The notes beneath the pieces are model-generated. The model had not been told where the DNA came from. It worked only from the letters and a program-made list of their open reading frames with translations, and ran no database searches. From Bacillus sp. EB600 (GTDB taxonomy: Bacteria; Bacillota; Bacilli; Bacillales; Cytobacillaceae), in assembly GCF_024494385.1 (NCBI RefSeq), contig NZ_JAEVLT010000005.1, positions 1 to 64,000 of the forward strand: a DNA stretch of 64,000 nucleotides. Reading direction: 5' to 3'. The position numbers and the translations under genes were made by a program. Below are positions 17,748-26,941 of this stretch, in pieces. Within the stretch, counting starts at the first letter, position 1. Every line of letters begins with the position of its first letter.

Positions 17748-19061
17748 ATGAATCAAACAAAAGCAAAAAGCAGTAAGATTACAAAAACAGCCTGGATTGT
17801 TATTGCACTATTATTTTTCTTAACAGTAATTAGTAATGCAGATAAGGCCATCATCGGCTTTGCATCAGTGCCGATTATGAAAGAATTAGGATTGTCTCCG
17901 GAGCAATGGGGATTTGTCGGCAGTGTCTTCTTCTTTCTATATTCGATTTCAGCGATCTTTGTTGGAATCCTTGCAGACAAGATTGGGACAAAAAAGGTAA
18001 TTGCTGGAATGGCAGCGGTTTGGGCCATTGTTCAGCTATCAACTGTTTTTGTATCGAGCTATAGTTGGTTGCTGGTTACAAGACTTATTTTAGGGGCAGG
18101 TGAGGGTCCTTCCTATTCATTAGCCATGACGGCAGCTGCGAAAGCGCTTCCTAAGGAAAAACTTGGGCTGGGGATAACATTAGTATCTGTAGGCGGTCCA
18201 CTTGGAGTAGCTATTTCGGCCCCAATTTTAATGCATATTATTTTGACGTATGGATGGCGCGCCGGTTTTATCGCGACTGGAATTGTGGGTGTTGTCTGGG
18301 TTGTGTTATGGTTATGGTTATTAAAAGAAACGAAAGATGCCCAGGCTGAAAATTCAGCAGTAACAGAGCGTTCAAAAGTAACTGCCCTTGAACCAGAATC
18401 AAAATTTACATCAGTATTATTTTCTAAAAACTTTATCTTAGTTGCTTTATGTGGTTTTGCCACTTATTGGTCATTTACGATTGGTTTAAACTGGCTGCCT
18501 AACTATTTACAGAACGTTCGTAAATTGAGCCCGGAAATATTAAAAATTGTTGTTGCCTTACCATGGATTCTTATTACCCTTTCACAGATCACATTCTCGT
18601 CGATCTCTGACCGCCTTTTTGCCAAAACGCAAAGCGTTGTCAAAGGTCGGGTGTTTGTGCTTGGACCAGTAATGCTGGCCGGTGCTGTCTGCTACTTTTT
18701 TGGAACGATGTTTACCTCTAACTTCATGGCGATTGCTTTACTATCGCTTGGCCTAACGTTTGGCTGTATTACTTTAGTGCTTGGACCAGCTATCTTAGTT
18801 GAACTTATACCTAAAAAACACAATGGTAAAATTCAAGGTTGGTTTATGGCCATTACTTCATTAGGTGGTATCGTTGGACCGTATGCTACCGGTTATCTGA
18901 TTCAACACTCCGCCAATCCGGGATTGGGTTTTCAGCATTCGTTCCAGGCTACTGCATTAGTATTACTAGTATTTGGAGGACTTGTATGGGCTGTCGTCCG
19001 TCCGAAGAAAGCTACAGATACTTCCAATGTATTACTAGCTAAAGATGCACAAGCGGACTAA
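17748..19061 (+). CDS. MFS transporter, anion:cation symporter-type organic acid uptake
   Basis: 437 residues, 12 predicted membrane segments. NADKAIIGFASVPIMKELGLSPEQWGFVGSVFFFLYSISAIF and GILADKIGTKKV (motif A) resemble the ACS/phthalate-tartrate group of proton-coupled uptake carriers. Segment 5 (SVGGPLGVAISAPIL) also fits. Being next to the cluster A operon, it probably imports an aromatic or related acid. It follows the operon terminator, so it needs its own promoter; the gap is AT-rich and holds no clear -35/-10. Ribosome site GGAGG before ATG. Confidence 0.85.
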   Translation: MNQTKAKSSKITKTAWIVIALLFFLTVISNADKAIIGFASVPIMKELGLSPEQWGFVGSVFFFLYSISAIFVGILADKIGTKKVIAGMAAVWAIVQLSTVFVSSYSWLLVTRLILGAGEGPSYSLAMTAAAKALPKEKLGLGITLVSVGGPLGVAISAPILMHIILTYGWRAGFIATGIVGVVWVVLWLWLLKETKDAQAENSAVTERSKVTALEPESKFTSVLFSKNFILVALCGFATYWSFTIGLNWLPNYLQNVRKLSPEILKIVVALPWILITLSQITFSSISDRLFAKTQSVVKGRVFVLGPVMLAGAVCYFFGTMFTSNFMAIALLSLGLTFGCITLVLGPAILVELIPKKHNGKIQGWFMAITSLGGIVGPYATGYLIQHSANPGLGFQHSFQATALVLLVFGGLVWAVVRPKKATDTSNVLLAKDAQAD

Positions 19062-19195
19062 CATAAGGGATTATTCTAGTAAACTTAGAAAATAGGCTGC
19101 TTAAAAGACAGAATGGAATAGTGCGAGACATTTTGATATCACTCATTTATAATAGTAAGAAAGTAGACACAATTTGTTGGGAAATGAGTGGAAAA

Positions 19196-20089
19196 ATGGT
19201 TTTCGTTGAAGTAATTTTACCAGTTATTTTGATTTTTCTTAGTGGGTATATTGTTCAAAAAATTTTTAAGGTTGACATCAAGCCTATATCGACCATGTCC
19301 ATCTATATTCTTATGCCTGCACTTGTCTTTGAAACTTTTTATAAGACGCCATTAAATAGCCAATTGCTTTACATTGTCATCACCTCATTATTGATATTTC
19401 TTGCTTTAGTTGTTGTAGTCATTTTTATTAATAGATTATGTAAACAAGATATAGAGCAGGAGAGTGCATTAATCCTTTCTTCTGCCTTTGCCAATAGTGG
19501 TAACTACGGGGTACCCATTGTCTTATTTGCATTTGGTAAAGATGGAATGAATTATGCGATCCCAATTATGGTATTTCATTCGATTTTGATGAGTATTTTT
19601 GGGGTTTATTTTGCAGCACGCGGTCAAGCGGGTATAAGAGTCGCGATAAAGACAGTTTTGAAACAGCCTACCAACTATGCAATCATTCCAGCCATCCTTC
19701 TTCAACAGTTTCAGGTGAAGATTCCGGCTAACTTTTACGAGAGTATACAATTAGTTGGAAATTGTGCAGTTCCTATCGTTATGGTGATTTTGGGTATGCA
19801 GCTTGCTGATGTAAACTCGAGAAACATAGATTGGAAGAATATTAGTGTAGCAAGTATCATAAAACTAGTTGCATCGCCGATCCTTGCTTACGTTATTTGT
19901 CTTTTATTCCCGATAGATCCGTTATTACAGAAAGTCATTATAATTTTAGCCGCGATGCCAACTGCTGCAACAACAGCAATGTACGCAATCCAATTCAATA
20001 CGAAGCCTCAATTCGTTTCTAGTGGCACCCTTGTTACAACCGTACTTAGCTTTGCAACACTCACAGTTCTATTAAGTATCTTAACCTAA
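19196..20089 (+). CDS. AEC-family (auxin efflux carrier-like) membrane transporter
   Basis: 297 residues with about ten hydrophobic segments in two halves; FVEVILPVILIFLSGYIVQKIF and FANSGNYGVPIVLFAFG (segment 4, with the family's conserved N-x-GNYG-P pattern) identify the AEC family, which also contains malonate and malate carriers such as MdcF. Direction and substrate are unknown; in this setting an organic acid linked to the pathway is plausible. The open frame reaches back to 19121, but family proteins begin near MVFVEV, so I use ATG 19196; ATG 19184 is possible. The stop codon lies inside the terminator stem. Confidence 0.75.
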   Translation: MVFVEVILPVILIFLSGYIVQKIFKVDIKPISTMSIYILMPALVFETFYKTPLNSQLLYIVITSLLIFLALVVVVIFINRLCKQDIEQESALILSSAFANSGNYGVPIVLFAFGKDGMNYAIPIMVFHSILMSIFGVYFAARGQAGIRVAIKTVLKQPTNYAIIPAILLQQFQVKIPANFYESIQLVGNCAVPIVMVILGMQLADVNSRNIDWKNISVASIIKLVASPILAYVICLLFPIDPLLQKVIIILAAMPTAATTAMYAIQFNTKPQFVSSGTLVTTVLSFATLTVLLSILT

Positions 20090-20112
20090 TCCTAAATGGA
20101 TTAGGTTTTTTT
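20084..20112 (+). terminator. terminator of the AEC transporter gene
   Basis: ACCTAATCC and GGATTAGGT arms with a TAAAT loop and seven T; the stop codon is inside the first arm. Confidence 0.85.
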
Positions 20113-20242
20113 CTGTTTATAGGAACCACCAACAAGCTGATAGAAGAACTATGCATAAGCTTTCGGGTTGCTCCGTTTTATTATATTGTAATAACAAAAT
20201 AAAAATCATAGTGTTTATAAAATAAAAAATTTTCTGAATATA

Positions 20243-20297
20243 TTGACAAGTACAATGACCCATATTAGAATTACAGTAGTTAATGGAAGCGTTTAAT
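20243..20297 (+). promoter_or_regulatory. sigma-A promoter with a weak downstream cre-like site, for the MFS-sulfatase unit
   Basis: TTGACA (20243-20248), a 17-base spacer and TAGAAT (20266-20271) make a good promoter. The leader to the MFS start would be about 200 bases; nothing else recognisable lies in this 368-base gap. TGGAAGCGTTTAAT at 20284-20297 has the cre core but three mismatches to consensus, so CcpA control here is only possible. Confidence 0.65.
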
Positions 20298-20480
20298 TTG
20301 GCGTTAATTTGCAATAAATTTGCAAAAAAAGCCATTTCTAAAATTTTACCTAAACTCAGTTATTCTTTAGGGCCCAAAGACAACTGGGGTGGGAGAGGTA
20401 TCGAAACAACGAAATATTTAGTTTTTAAAAAGTGAAGGATGGATTACTAACGCGGAAAGCAATTACAAGGAGGAAAATTA

Positions 20481-21680
20481 ATGTCAAAAAGTATTAGTAA
20501 AAATCTGCTTAAGTTTTGTGTTGTAATACTTGCATTCCAAGATGTAGCAGCAGGGGTAGCAGGGTCAATAATGGCTGACATTATTAAGGCTTATCCACAA
20601 GTTAATCCTACCATCGTTATGTTGGTGGCAACCTTCCCAGGGCTTATGTCCATTATTACTGCACTCTTATATGGGAAACTTACTCATTTTATGAAAAAGA
20701 GAACGCTTTTGTTTATTGGATTAATTCTATTCATTGCTGGAGGAACACTGCCAACGTTCATGGATAGTCTTCCATTGATTATTGCAATGAGAGGAATTTT
20801 AGGACTTGGTGTCGGAATTACAATGCCGCTATCAATCGATGTCATTAATGATTTCTTTGAGGGCAGAGAAAGAGACTTTTTAATTGGATTTGGAGCCTCC
20901 ACTGTTGCTTGTATTGGTGCGATATTCTTCCAATTAGTTGGCGGAATTTTAGCAGATGCCTATGGCTGGCACTATGGTTTCCTAACTTATCTATTCCCGT
21001 TATGGATATTAATCGTTACAGCTTTGTTCTTACCTGAGCCTGAAAAGAAACAAACGATCGCTACAGGGTCTACTACACATAAAAAGGTTAAAATTCCAGG
21101 GGCAGTCTATTGGGTTTGTTTTGCACAGGTAATCTTCTCGGCATTGCTATTCGGATATGTAACAAACATATCTGTCGTTATTCAGGCCGACAAATTGGGG
21201 ACTGCGACCGAGGCAGGCTTGGCGATCTCTGTATTTACGTTGGGAACGCTGATCGCAGGGTTTGTATTTGGAAAAATAAAACATGCACTTCCAAGATTCA
21301 ACATGCCGCTAGCTTTTCTATTGTCAGGTCTCGGAATGGTTATTTGTTACTTTTCACCAAGCTTATTGATGATTTTTATCGGTAGTGTAATTGGTGGGTT
21401 TGGTATGGGTATTGGTCTTCCAGGAGTATTTGCTAAAGTTTCAGACATTGCTCCTGCAGGCGCAATTTCGGCTAGTGTGGGTTTAGTCGTTGTCGGTCAA
21501 GGTTTAGGCGGAGCAGGGGGTCCATTTATCTTTCAAATTATTCAAAACATTTTTCACCAAGGAATTGGCCGGTTCCCATTGGCAATTAGTGCAATCGGAC
21601 TCCTTCTATTAACGGTTATTTGGGGGATTTTGGTTCTAGCTCCGGCGAAACAGGATGTAGAGGCTACGCTCAATCAGTAA
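20481..21680 (+). CDS. MFS transporter, probably linked to the sulfatase
   Basis: A 399-residue MFS protein with 12 predicted segments. Motif-A-like KLTHFMKKRTLLFIG lies between segments 2 and 3, and RGILGLGVGITMPLSIDVINDFFEGRERD resembles segments 4-5 of sugar- and drug-type carriers. Substrate unknown. It precedes the sulfatase lipoprotein gene by about 107 bases in the same direction, so it could import the desulfated product or the sulfated compound. AAGGAGG lies before the ATG. Confidence 0.8.
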   Translation: MSKSISKNLLKFCVVILAFQDVAAGVAGSIMADIIKAYPQVNPTIVMLVATFPGLMSIITALLYGKLTHFMKKRTLLFIGLILFIAGGTLPTFMDSLPLIIAMRGILGLGVGITMPLSIDVINDFFEGRERDFLIGFGASTVACIGAIFFQLVGGILADAYGWHYGFLTYLFPLWILIVTALFLPEPEKKQTIATGSTTHKKVKIPGAVYWVCFAQVIFSALLFGYVTNISVVIQADKLGTATEAGLAISVFTLGTLIAGFVFGKIKHALPRFNMPLAFLLSGLGMVICYFSPSLLMIFIGSVIGGFGMGIGLPGVFAKVSDIAPAGAISASVGLVVVGQGLGGAGGPFIFQIIQNIFHQGIGRFPLAISAIGLLLLTVIWGILVLAPAKQDVEATLNQ

Positions 21681-21787
21681 GCTAAAAAACTTTATGAGTG
21701 AAGCGAAATAGATTTAGAGATGAGTAGATTTCCATAAAATAGGCCGATTTTTAATATCAGTAAATATCGATCATTGGGAGGCAAACA

Positions 21788-24091
21788 GTGGATAAAAATC
21801 TAAAAGTACTTAATAAGTCACCATTACAGAAACTGACCGTTTTCGCTTCAGCTTTAGCCTTATTATCAGGTTGTTCTTATAAAAACCTTACTGACCAGAA
21901 AGTAAAGGCCGAGACCTTAAACCCGCAGACAAATGGCCAGATGGAGAATAGTCAGTACAAGGCTGGAGAAAATTCGCCAAAACCAAATATTGTTTATATT
22001 GTTTTAGATGATTCGGGCTTTTCTGATTTAGGAAGTTACGGTTCTGAGATCAAAACTCCCAATCTTGATTGGTTGGCGGAAAATGGACTTCGCTATAACA
22101 ATTCTCATGTAACACCAGTATGTTCACCGACTCGTGCATCCTTGCTGACAGGAAGAAATCCACATGATGTAGGAATGGGGACGGTAGCGAATTTTGATTT
22201 AGGTCCTGATTATCCAAATAAACGTGGACGTATCAAACCGGAAGCTGGGACGATTGCTGAAGTGCTCAAGGAAAATGGGTATAACACCTATGCTTTGGGA
22301 AAATGGCACTTATCACCGTCCCATCAGGCTACTCCTGACGGACCCTATGAAAATTGGCCACTTGGAAAAGGCTTTGACCGGTTTTACGGCTTTCTTGAAG
22401 ATTCCACAGATCAGTATAAGCCAGAACTTTTTCAGGATAACAGTCCTGTAGATGTTCCCAAAAAGGAAAATTACCATTTATCGGCTGATTTAGTGGATCG
22501 GGCTAATCAGTATGTAACGAATCATGCATCTGTAAGTCCTACTAATCCGTTCTTTCTCTATTTGGCTTTCGGTGCACAACACCAGCCCGTCCAAGTACCG
22601 CAGAAATACATTGATATGTATAAAGGAGTCTACGATAAAGGCTGGGATAAAGTCCGGGAAGATAGGTTTAATAAAGAAAAAGAGCTAGGAGTTATTCCAA
22701 AAGACACCAAATTACCTGATCTTAACCCAGGAGTAAAGCATTGGGATGCCCTTTCGGAGGATGAGAAAAAAGCATTTATTCGTTTGGAAGAAGCGTATGC
22801 AGGCTTACTAACCTATACTGATGAGCAAATAGGCCGCTTTATCGATAATTTACGTTCCACGGGACAATTGGATAATACGATGATTGTCTTTTTATCGGAC
22901 AATGGAACGAGTTCTATGGGGAAAAATACCGGTTCAATTAATCATACACTACCATACAATAATATCCCTGAAAAACTAGAGGATATTGTGAAAAATATTG
23001 ATAATATTGGCACCGATAAAGTTGGGGCTGAATTTCCGACAGGCTGGGCTGAGGTAAGTAATACCCCATTTAAATTTTATAAAGCAACGACATATGAAGG
23101 TGGAACTCACACACCGCTTATTGTTTATTACCCAAAAGGTATTAAAGATAAGGGAGCCATCCGCAACCAGTATGTTGATGTAAGTGATATTACCCCGACA
23201 GTTTATCAAGAATTGGGGATAGATGTACCAAAAGAAATAAAGGGCGTAAAGCAAATGCCCCTTGAAGGAAAGAGTTTTGCTGGTACATTTGTAAATCCTA
23301 AGGGTTCAGCTAGAGAAACGCAATACTTTGAAAACCTTGGGCAGCGGGCCATATATCATGACGGGTGGAAAGCGGTAACCCTTCATAAACAAGGGAATCC
23401 ATACGAAAATGACCAGTGGGAACTTTATCATATAGCTGTGGATGCCTCTGAAACAAATAACCTGGCAGCTACTTATCCAGAAAAATTAACAGAATTAAAG
23501 AAGCTATGGGAGAAGGAAGCAAGGAAGTATGGTGTATATCCAATGTCAGACATAGCTGGGGAGGGGTTTTTATCCATTCCTTCTGATTCATCCCGTGCAC
23601 GGAATACCTTTACTTTCTACCCAGGAATGTCTCATTTATCGGAAGGTGCCTCGCCATTTATTATCAACCGTTCTTACACCATTACGATTCCAATTGAGCG
23701 GAAAAGTACAGCTGATGAAGGCGTCCTTGTCGCTCTTGGAGGGTATGAAAGTGGTTATACGTTATATATAAAAAATAATAAGCTTGTTTATGAATACAAT
23801 TTGGGGACTGTGGTTTACCGAATTGAATCAACTACAGAAGTGCCGGTTGGCAAATCAACAATTAAGTTTGGGTTTGCGAAAACAGATGCCAATAAAGGAC
23901 TAGGTTCTCTATACATTAACGACCAGACAGTGGGGCAGGGGATGATTGAAAAAACATTCCCATATAAATTAAGTTTTGAAGGTTTAGACATTGGTAGGGA
24001 TACCTTATATCCTGTTAGTCCGGCTTATCAAAATAAAGGCACGTTTGAGTTTTCAGGGAAAATAGAAAAAGTAGTCTACAATTTGAATTAG
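21788..24091 (+). CDS. surface-anchored arylsulfatase-type lipoprotein (Cys-type)
   Basis: 767 residues, GTG start. A lipoprotein signal (LALLSGC, Cys29 lipidated) anchors it outside the membrane. The sulfatase domain starts at PNIVYIVLDDSGFSDLG (Asp metal ligands). CSPTRASLLTGR carries Cys112, which is converted to formylglycine and attacks the sulfate ester; LSDNGTSS provides further metal ligands. The last 170 residues form an extra beta-rich domain (YTITIPIERKSTADEG) that resembles a C-terminal carbohydrate- or wall-associated module. Together with the maturase just downstream it is a complete desulfation unit, releasing sulfate and an alcohol or phenol at the cell surface. The substrate cannot be read from sequence; a sulfated phenol feeding the neighbouring pathway is attractive. 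Confidence 0.9.
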   Translation: MDKNLKVLNKSPLQKLTVFASALALLSGCSYKNLTDQKVKAETLNPQTNGQMENSQYKAGENSPKPNIVYIVLDDSGFSDLGSYGSEIKTPNLDWLAENGLRYNNSHVTPVCSPTRASLLTGRNPHDVGMGTVANFDLGPDYPNKRGRIKPEAGTIAEVLKENGYNTYALGKWHLSPSHQATPDGPYENWPLGKGFDRFYGFLEDSTDQYKPELFQDNSPVDVPKKENYHLSADLVDRANQYVTNHASVSPTNPFFLYLAFGAQHQPVQVPQKYIDMYKGVYDKGWDKVREDRFNKEKELGVIPKDTKLPDLNPGVKHWDALSEDEKKAFIRLEEAYAGLLTYTDEQIGRFIDNLRSTGQLDNTMIVFLSDNGTSSMGKNTGSINHTLPYNNIPEKLEDIVKNIDNIGTDKVGAEFPTGWAEVSNTPFKFYKATTYEGGTHTPLIVYYPKGIKDKGAIRNQYVDVSDITPTVYQELGIDVPKEIKGVKQMPLEGKSFAGTFVNPKGSARETQYFENLGQRAIYHDGWKAVTLHKQGNPYENDQWELYHIAVDASETNNLAATYPEKLTELKKLWEKEARKYGVYPMSDIAGEGFLSIPSDSSRARNTFTFYPGMSHLSEGASPFIINRSYTITIPIERKSTADEGVLVALGGYESGYTLYIKNNKLVYEYNLGTVVYRIESTTEVPVGKSTIKFGFAKTDANKGLGSLYINDQTVGQGMIEKTFPYKLSFEGLDIGRDTLYPVSPAYQNKGTFEFSGKIEKVVYNLN

Positions 24092-24129
24092 AGCAACTAA
24101 TTTGTGCCGATTTAAAGAATTAAAGTTGG

Positions 24130-24167
24130 AAGCCAGTGACAATCAAGGTTACTGGCTTTACTTTTAT
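24130..24167 (+). terminator. terminator or attenuator between sulfatase and maturase
   Basis: AAGCCAGTGAC and GTTACTGGCTT arms with a seven-base loop, then TACTTTTATG. It lies between two genes that should act together, so partial read-through would give less maturase than sulfatase. Confidence 0.65.
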
Positions 24168-24185
24168 GAAATGAGGGGAAAAAGA

Positions 24186-25442
24186 ATGACAGTATCTCAT
24201 GCACAGCCAAAAGGATTCCATATGCTAGCAAAACCATCAGGACCTATTTGTAATTTGAATTGTCATTACTGCTTTTACACCGAAAAAGAGGCCCTTTTTC
24301 CTGAAAAAAGTCACTTTAGAATGTCTGACGAGACACTCGAGCAGTTTATTAGCCAATATATAAATGATCAAGATGCACAGGAAATCCCATTTGTTTGGCA
24401 AGGGGGAGAACCTACTTTAATGGGCCTTGGTTTTTATAAGCGAGTAATTGAATTGCAAAGGAAATACGGAAAAGGAAAAAGAATCACCAATTCCCTGCAA
24501 ACGAACGGTACATTATTAAATGAAGAATGGTGTCAATTTTTAGCCAAGCATAATTTTCTTGTTGGGCTTAGCATTGATGGGCCGGAATACATACATGATC
24601 GGTACAGAGTTGATCGTGGGGGAGAACCTACTTTTCATAAAGTCTATAAAGCAATGCAATTGTTAAAAAAATATAAGGTAGCCTTTAATGTGTTAGCATG
24701 TGTGACAAACTTTTCTTCCAAATATCCGCTTGAAATCTATCACTTTTTAAAAGAGGCGGGAGCCGAGTTTATCCAATTTATTCCTATCATTGAGCGGTTG
24801 CCGGATACAGAAGCAAACAAACTCGGACTAAGACATGGTACACCATCATCCATTGGTCAAAGCGAGGTTCCAAAAGTCGTTACCCCATGGACAGTGAAGT
24901 CAGAAGAATATGGAGATTTTCTGATTACCATTTTCGATGAATGGGTAAAAAAAGATGTTGGAAAAATCACTGTAATGAACTTTGAACACTCTCTCACCTC
25001 TTGGCTGGGACTGCCGTCAACAACTTGTATTTTTGCTGAAACTTGTGGAAGAGCAGCAATTGTGGAACATAATGGTGACGTATTTTCATGTGACCACTTT
25101 ATGTACCCAGAATATAAACTAGGAAATATTGCCGACCAAACGTTCACAGAGATGATGGATTCTAATCAACAGCGTGCATTTGGGGAAAAGAAAAAATCAT
25201 CACTTCCTAAATACTGTCAAAGCTGCGAAGTACGTTTCGCTTGTAATGGAGAATGCCCAAAACACCGTTTTCTCCTAGCTCCTGATGGGGAACCAGGATT
25301 AAACTATTTGTGTGCTGGGTACAAGAAATATTTCCATCATATCCACAAATATATGAAGGTGATGGTTCAATTGATTGAAAACGGTTTACCTGCTTCAGAA
25401 GTCATGGAGGTTATTAAACGACCTCTTGTTATCAAAAAATAG
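24186..25442 (+). CDS. anaerobic-type radical-SAM sulfatase-maturating enzyme (anSME)
   Basis: 418 residues. The radical-SAM cluster motif is CNLNCHYC (Cys22, Cys26, Cys29), followed by WQGGEPTLMGLGFYK. The C-terminal SPASM region holds many cysteines for two auxiliary Fe-S clusters (CIFAETCG, FSCDHFMYPE, CQSCEVRFACNGECPKHR). Such enzymes oxidise the active-site Cys or Ser of sulfatases to formylglycine before export. The adjacent sulfatase has exactly the target motif CSPTR. ATG 24186 follows GAGGGG; the frame from 24102 would start inside the preceding hairpin and is unlikely. The enzyme class is oxygen-independent but occurs in aerobes too. Confidence 0.92.
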   Translation: MTVSHAQPKGFHMLAKPSGPICNLNCHYCFYTEKEALFPEKSHFRMSDETLEQFISQYINDQDAQEIPFVWQGGEPTLMGLGFYKRVIELQRKYGKGKRITNSLQTNGTLLNEEWCQFLAKHNFLVGLSIDGPEYIHDRYRVDRGGEPTFHKVYKAMQLLKKYKVAFNVLACVTNFSSKYPLEIYHFLKEAGAEFIQFIPIIERLPDTEANKLGLRHGTPSSIGQSEVPKVVTPWTVKSEEYGDFLITIFDEWVKKDVGKITVMNFEHSLTSWLGLPSTTCIFAETCGRAAIVEHNGDVFSCDHFMYPEYKLGNIADQTFTEMMDSNQQRAFGEKKKSSLPKYCQSCEVRFACNGECPKHRFLLAPDGEPGLNYLCAGYKKYFHHIHKYMKVMVQLIENGLPASEVMEVIKRPLVIKK

Positions 25443-25466
25443 GGAAGGAAAGAAAGGTGAAAGCAA

Positions 25467-25689
25467 TTGGAAACTAGTCTAAAGCGATTGAAAAATAGGG
25501 TAGCTATTGTAACAGGCAGTACCTCCGGAGACCACAAGTAAAAAATTTTCAGGGGAAGGTACGATCGTAATCATTGCCGACTATGATTTTGATTCGGCAC
25601 AAAAAGTTGTCGATCAGATTCATACAGCTAGAGGAACGGCGCGTGCCTATAATAAGGTGGATGTAACCGGTCGTCTATCGAATAGGTAA
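25467..25689 (+). pseudogene. short remnant of a short-chain dehydrogenase/reductase gene
   Basis: A TTG after GGAAAGAAAGGTG begins LKRLKNRVAIVTGSTSG, the NAD-binding start of an SDR, but the frame meets a stop within a few codons. Homology resumes in another frame as KKFSGEGTIVIIADYDFDSA, then VVDQIHTARGTARAYNKVDVT. The rest of the gene, including the catalytic Tyr-Lys, is absent. It is broken by a frameshift with a small deletion and truncated. An intact SDR lies at 48585, but this remnant looks like a different family member. Confidence 0.8.
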
Positions 25690-25793
25690 TAGAGAAATAG
25701 TAGGAAGTAGTAAACGAAAAGGGGAGGTATGAAGGATACATCTTCTTTTATTTTTTTATGAATAATATGAATTAAAATAATTTTTAGAATTGA

Positions 25794-25849
25794 TTGACAA
25801 TTATACATAACAGGATGTAAAATTATAGTTAATTAAAGAAAGCGTTTTC
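25794..25849 (+). promoter_or_regulatory. promoter plus cre-like site before cluster B
   Basis: TTGACA (25794-25799), an 18-base spacer and TAAAAT (25818-25823). Just downstream, GAAAGCGTTTTC (25838-25849) is a near-palindrome typical of cre, placed where CcpA acts as a roadblock. Cluster B (hydrolase, GntR, monooxygenase, dioxygenase, reductase) begins about 105 bases later. Confidence 0.7.
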
Positions 25850-25954
25850 CAATAGGTTTTTCACTATATGAATGCAATAAAAAGTAAAACTAGAATTTTA
25901 GTGACAGGAAGTAAGAATGCTTTTAATTATTTTGCAAAGCGAGGGATTTCAATA

Positions 25955-26800
25955 ATGTCATCTATTTCGACAAGGAAGATTCAAACGGGAAACTATCAAA
26001 CATTAATTCTTGAAGGTGGAGAGAAGTCTTCTGAGACGATCATTTTTCTACACGGGAGCGGACCGGGGGTAAGTGCGAAGTCCAATTGGAAGGATGTATT
26101 ACCTCGTTTTCAGGAACAATTCCATGTTGTTGCTCCGGATATGTTTGGATTTGGAAATACTGATCATCCAGAAACTTACCCAAACAATGGGGTTGAGTGG
26201 ATGAACATTAGGGTAAAGCAAGTGCTCGACTTGATGGATGCTTTACAGATTGAAAAAGCTCATTTAGTAGGGAATTCATTAGGAGGGGTGGTTTCACTTA
26301 ATTTACTGATGTACGCTCCAGAACGATTCGATCGTGTGGTTTTGATGGGGGCAGGTGGTGGATTGACAGAACCAACTCCAGAGCTGGCTAAATTAGCAAG
26401 CTTCCATAAGGATCCAAATCCAGTTGCCTTTAAAAATCTGCTAAGCTGGTTCTTATTTGATGAGAGTATTCTAGAGGATGAGCTTGAAAATATTGTCGCT
26501 GAACGGTTGGAGTTGTTTTTGCGGCCAGAGGTTCGTAAGTCGTATGAGGAAAACTTCTCTAAATCGCAGTTATCCGATATGCTGGTACCGCCATCTGCAC
26601 TTAAAAAGATGGACGCTCCGATTTTACTGATTCATGGACATGAAGATCGATTTGTTCCACTTGAAAGCAGTCTGTACGTAATGAATTATTTGCCAAATGC
26701 ACAGCTCCATACCTTTAAACGCTGCGGACATTGGGCGCAGGTGGAGCAAAAAAACAGATTTATCAAACTTTCAACAGATTTCTTCAACGGTGAATTATAA
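25955..26800 (+). CDS. meta-cleavage product hydrolase, MhpC/DmpD-like, paralogue 2
   Basis: 281 residues with the classical signature HGSGPGVSAKSNW, nucleophile Ser in VGNSLGGVV, Asp in HGHEDRFVP and His in CGHWAQVE. This pattern is typical of C-C bond hydrolases acting on 2-hydroxy-6-oxo-dienoates after extradiol cleavage. The VOC-type dioxygenase three genes downstream is its likely supplier. ATG 25955 follows GCGAGGG and aligns with the start of the homologue at 38520; the longer frame from 25868 would begin just downstream of the cre site and lacks a ribosome site. Confidence 0.88.
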   Translation: MSSISTRKIQTGNYQTLILEGGEKSSETIIFLHGSGPGVSAKSNWKDVLPRFQEQFHVVAPDMFGFGNTDHPETYPNNGVEWMNIRVKQVLDLMDALQIEKAHLVGNSLGGVVSLNLLMYAPERFDRVVLMGAGGGLTEPTPELAKLASFHKDPNPVAFKNLLSWFLFDESILEDELENIVAERLELFLRPEVRKSYEENFSKSQLSDMLVPPSALKKMDAPILLIHGHEDRFVPLESSLYVMNYLPNAQLHTFKRCGHWAQVEQKNRFIKLSTDFFNGEL

Positions 26801-26941
26801 GTTTATTCAATTCAACTCACAGATAATACACCGTTTGATTCCCCTATCTAGGAAAGTGATAAAGATATTAATTTTCTAATAGACTTTCACTTTACTATTA
26901 CCATAATATAGGGGTAACAAAATTAAAATGGAAATAGGTGT

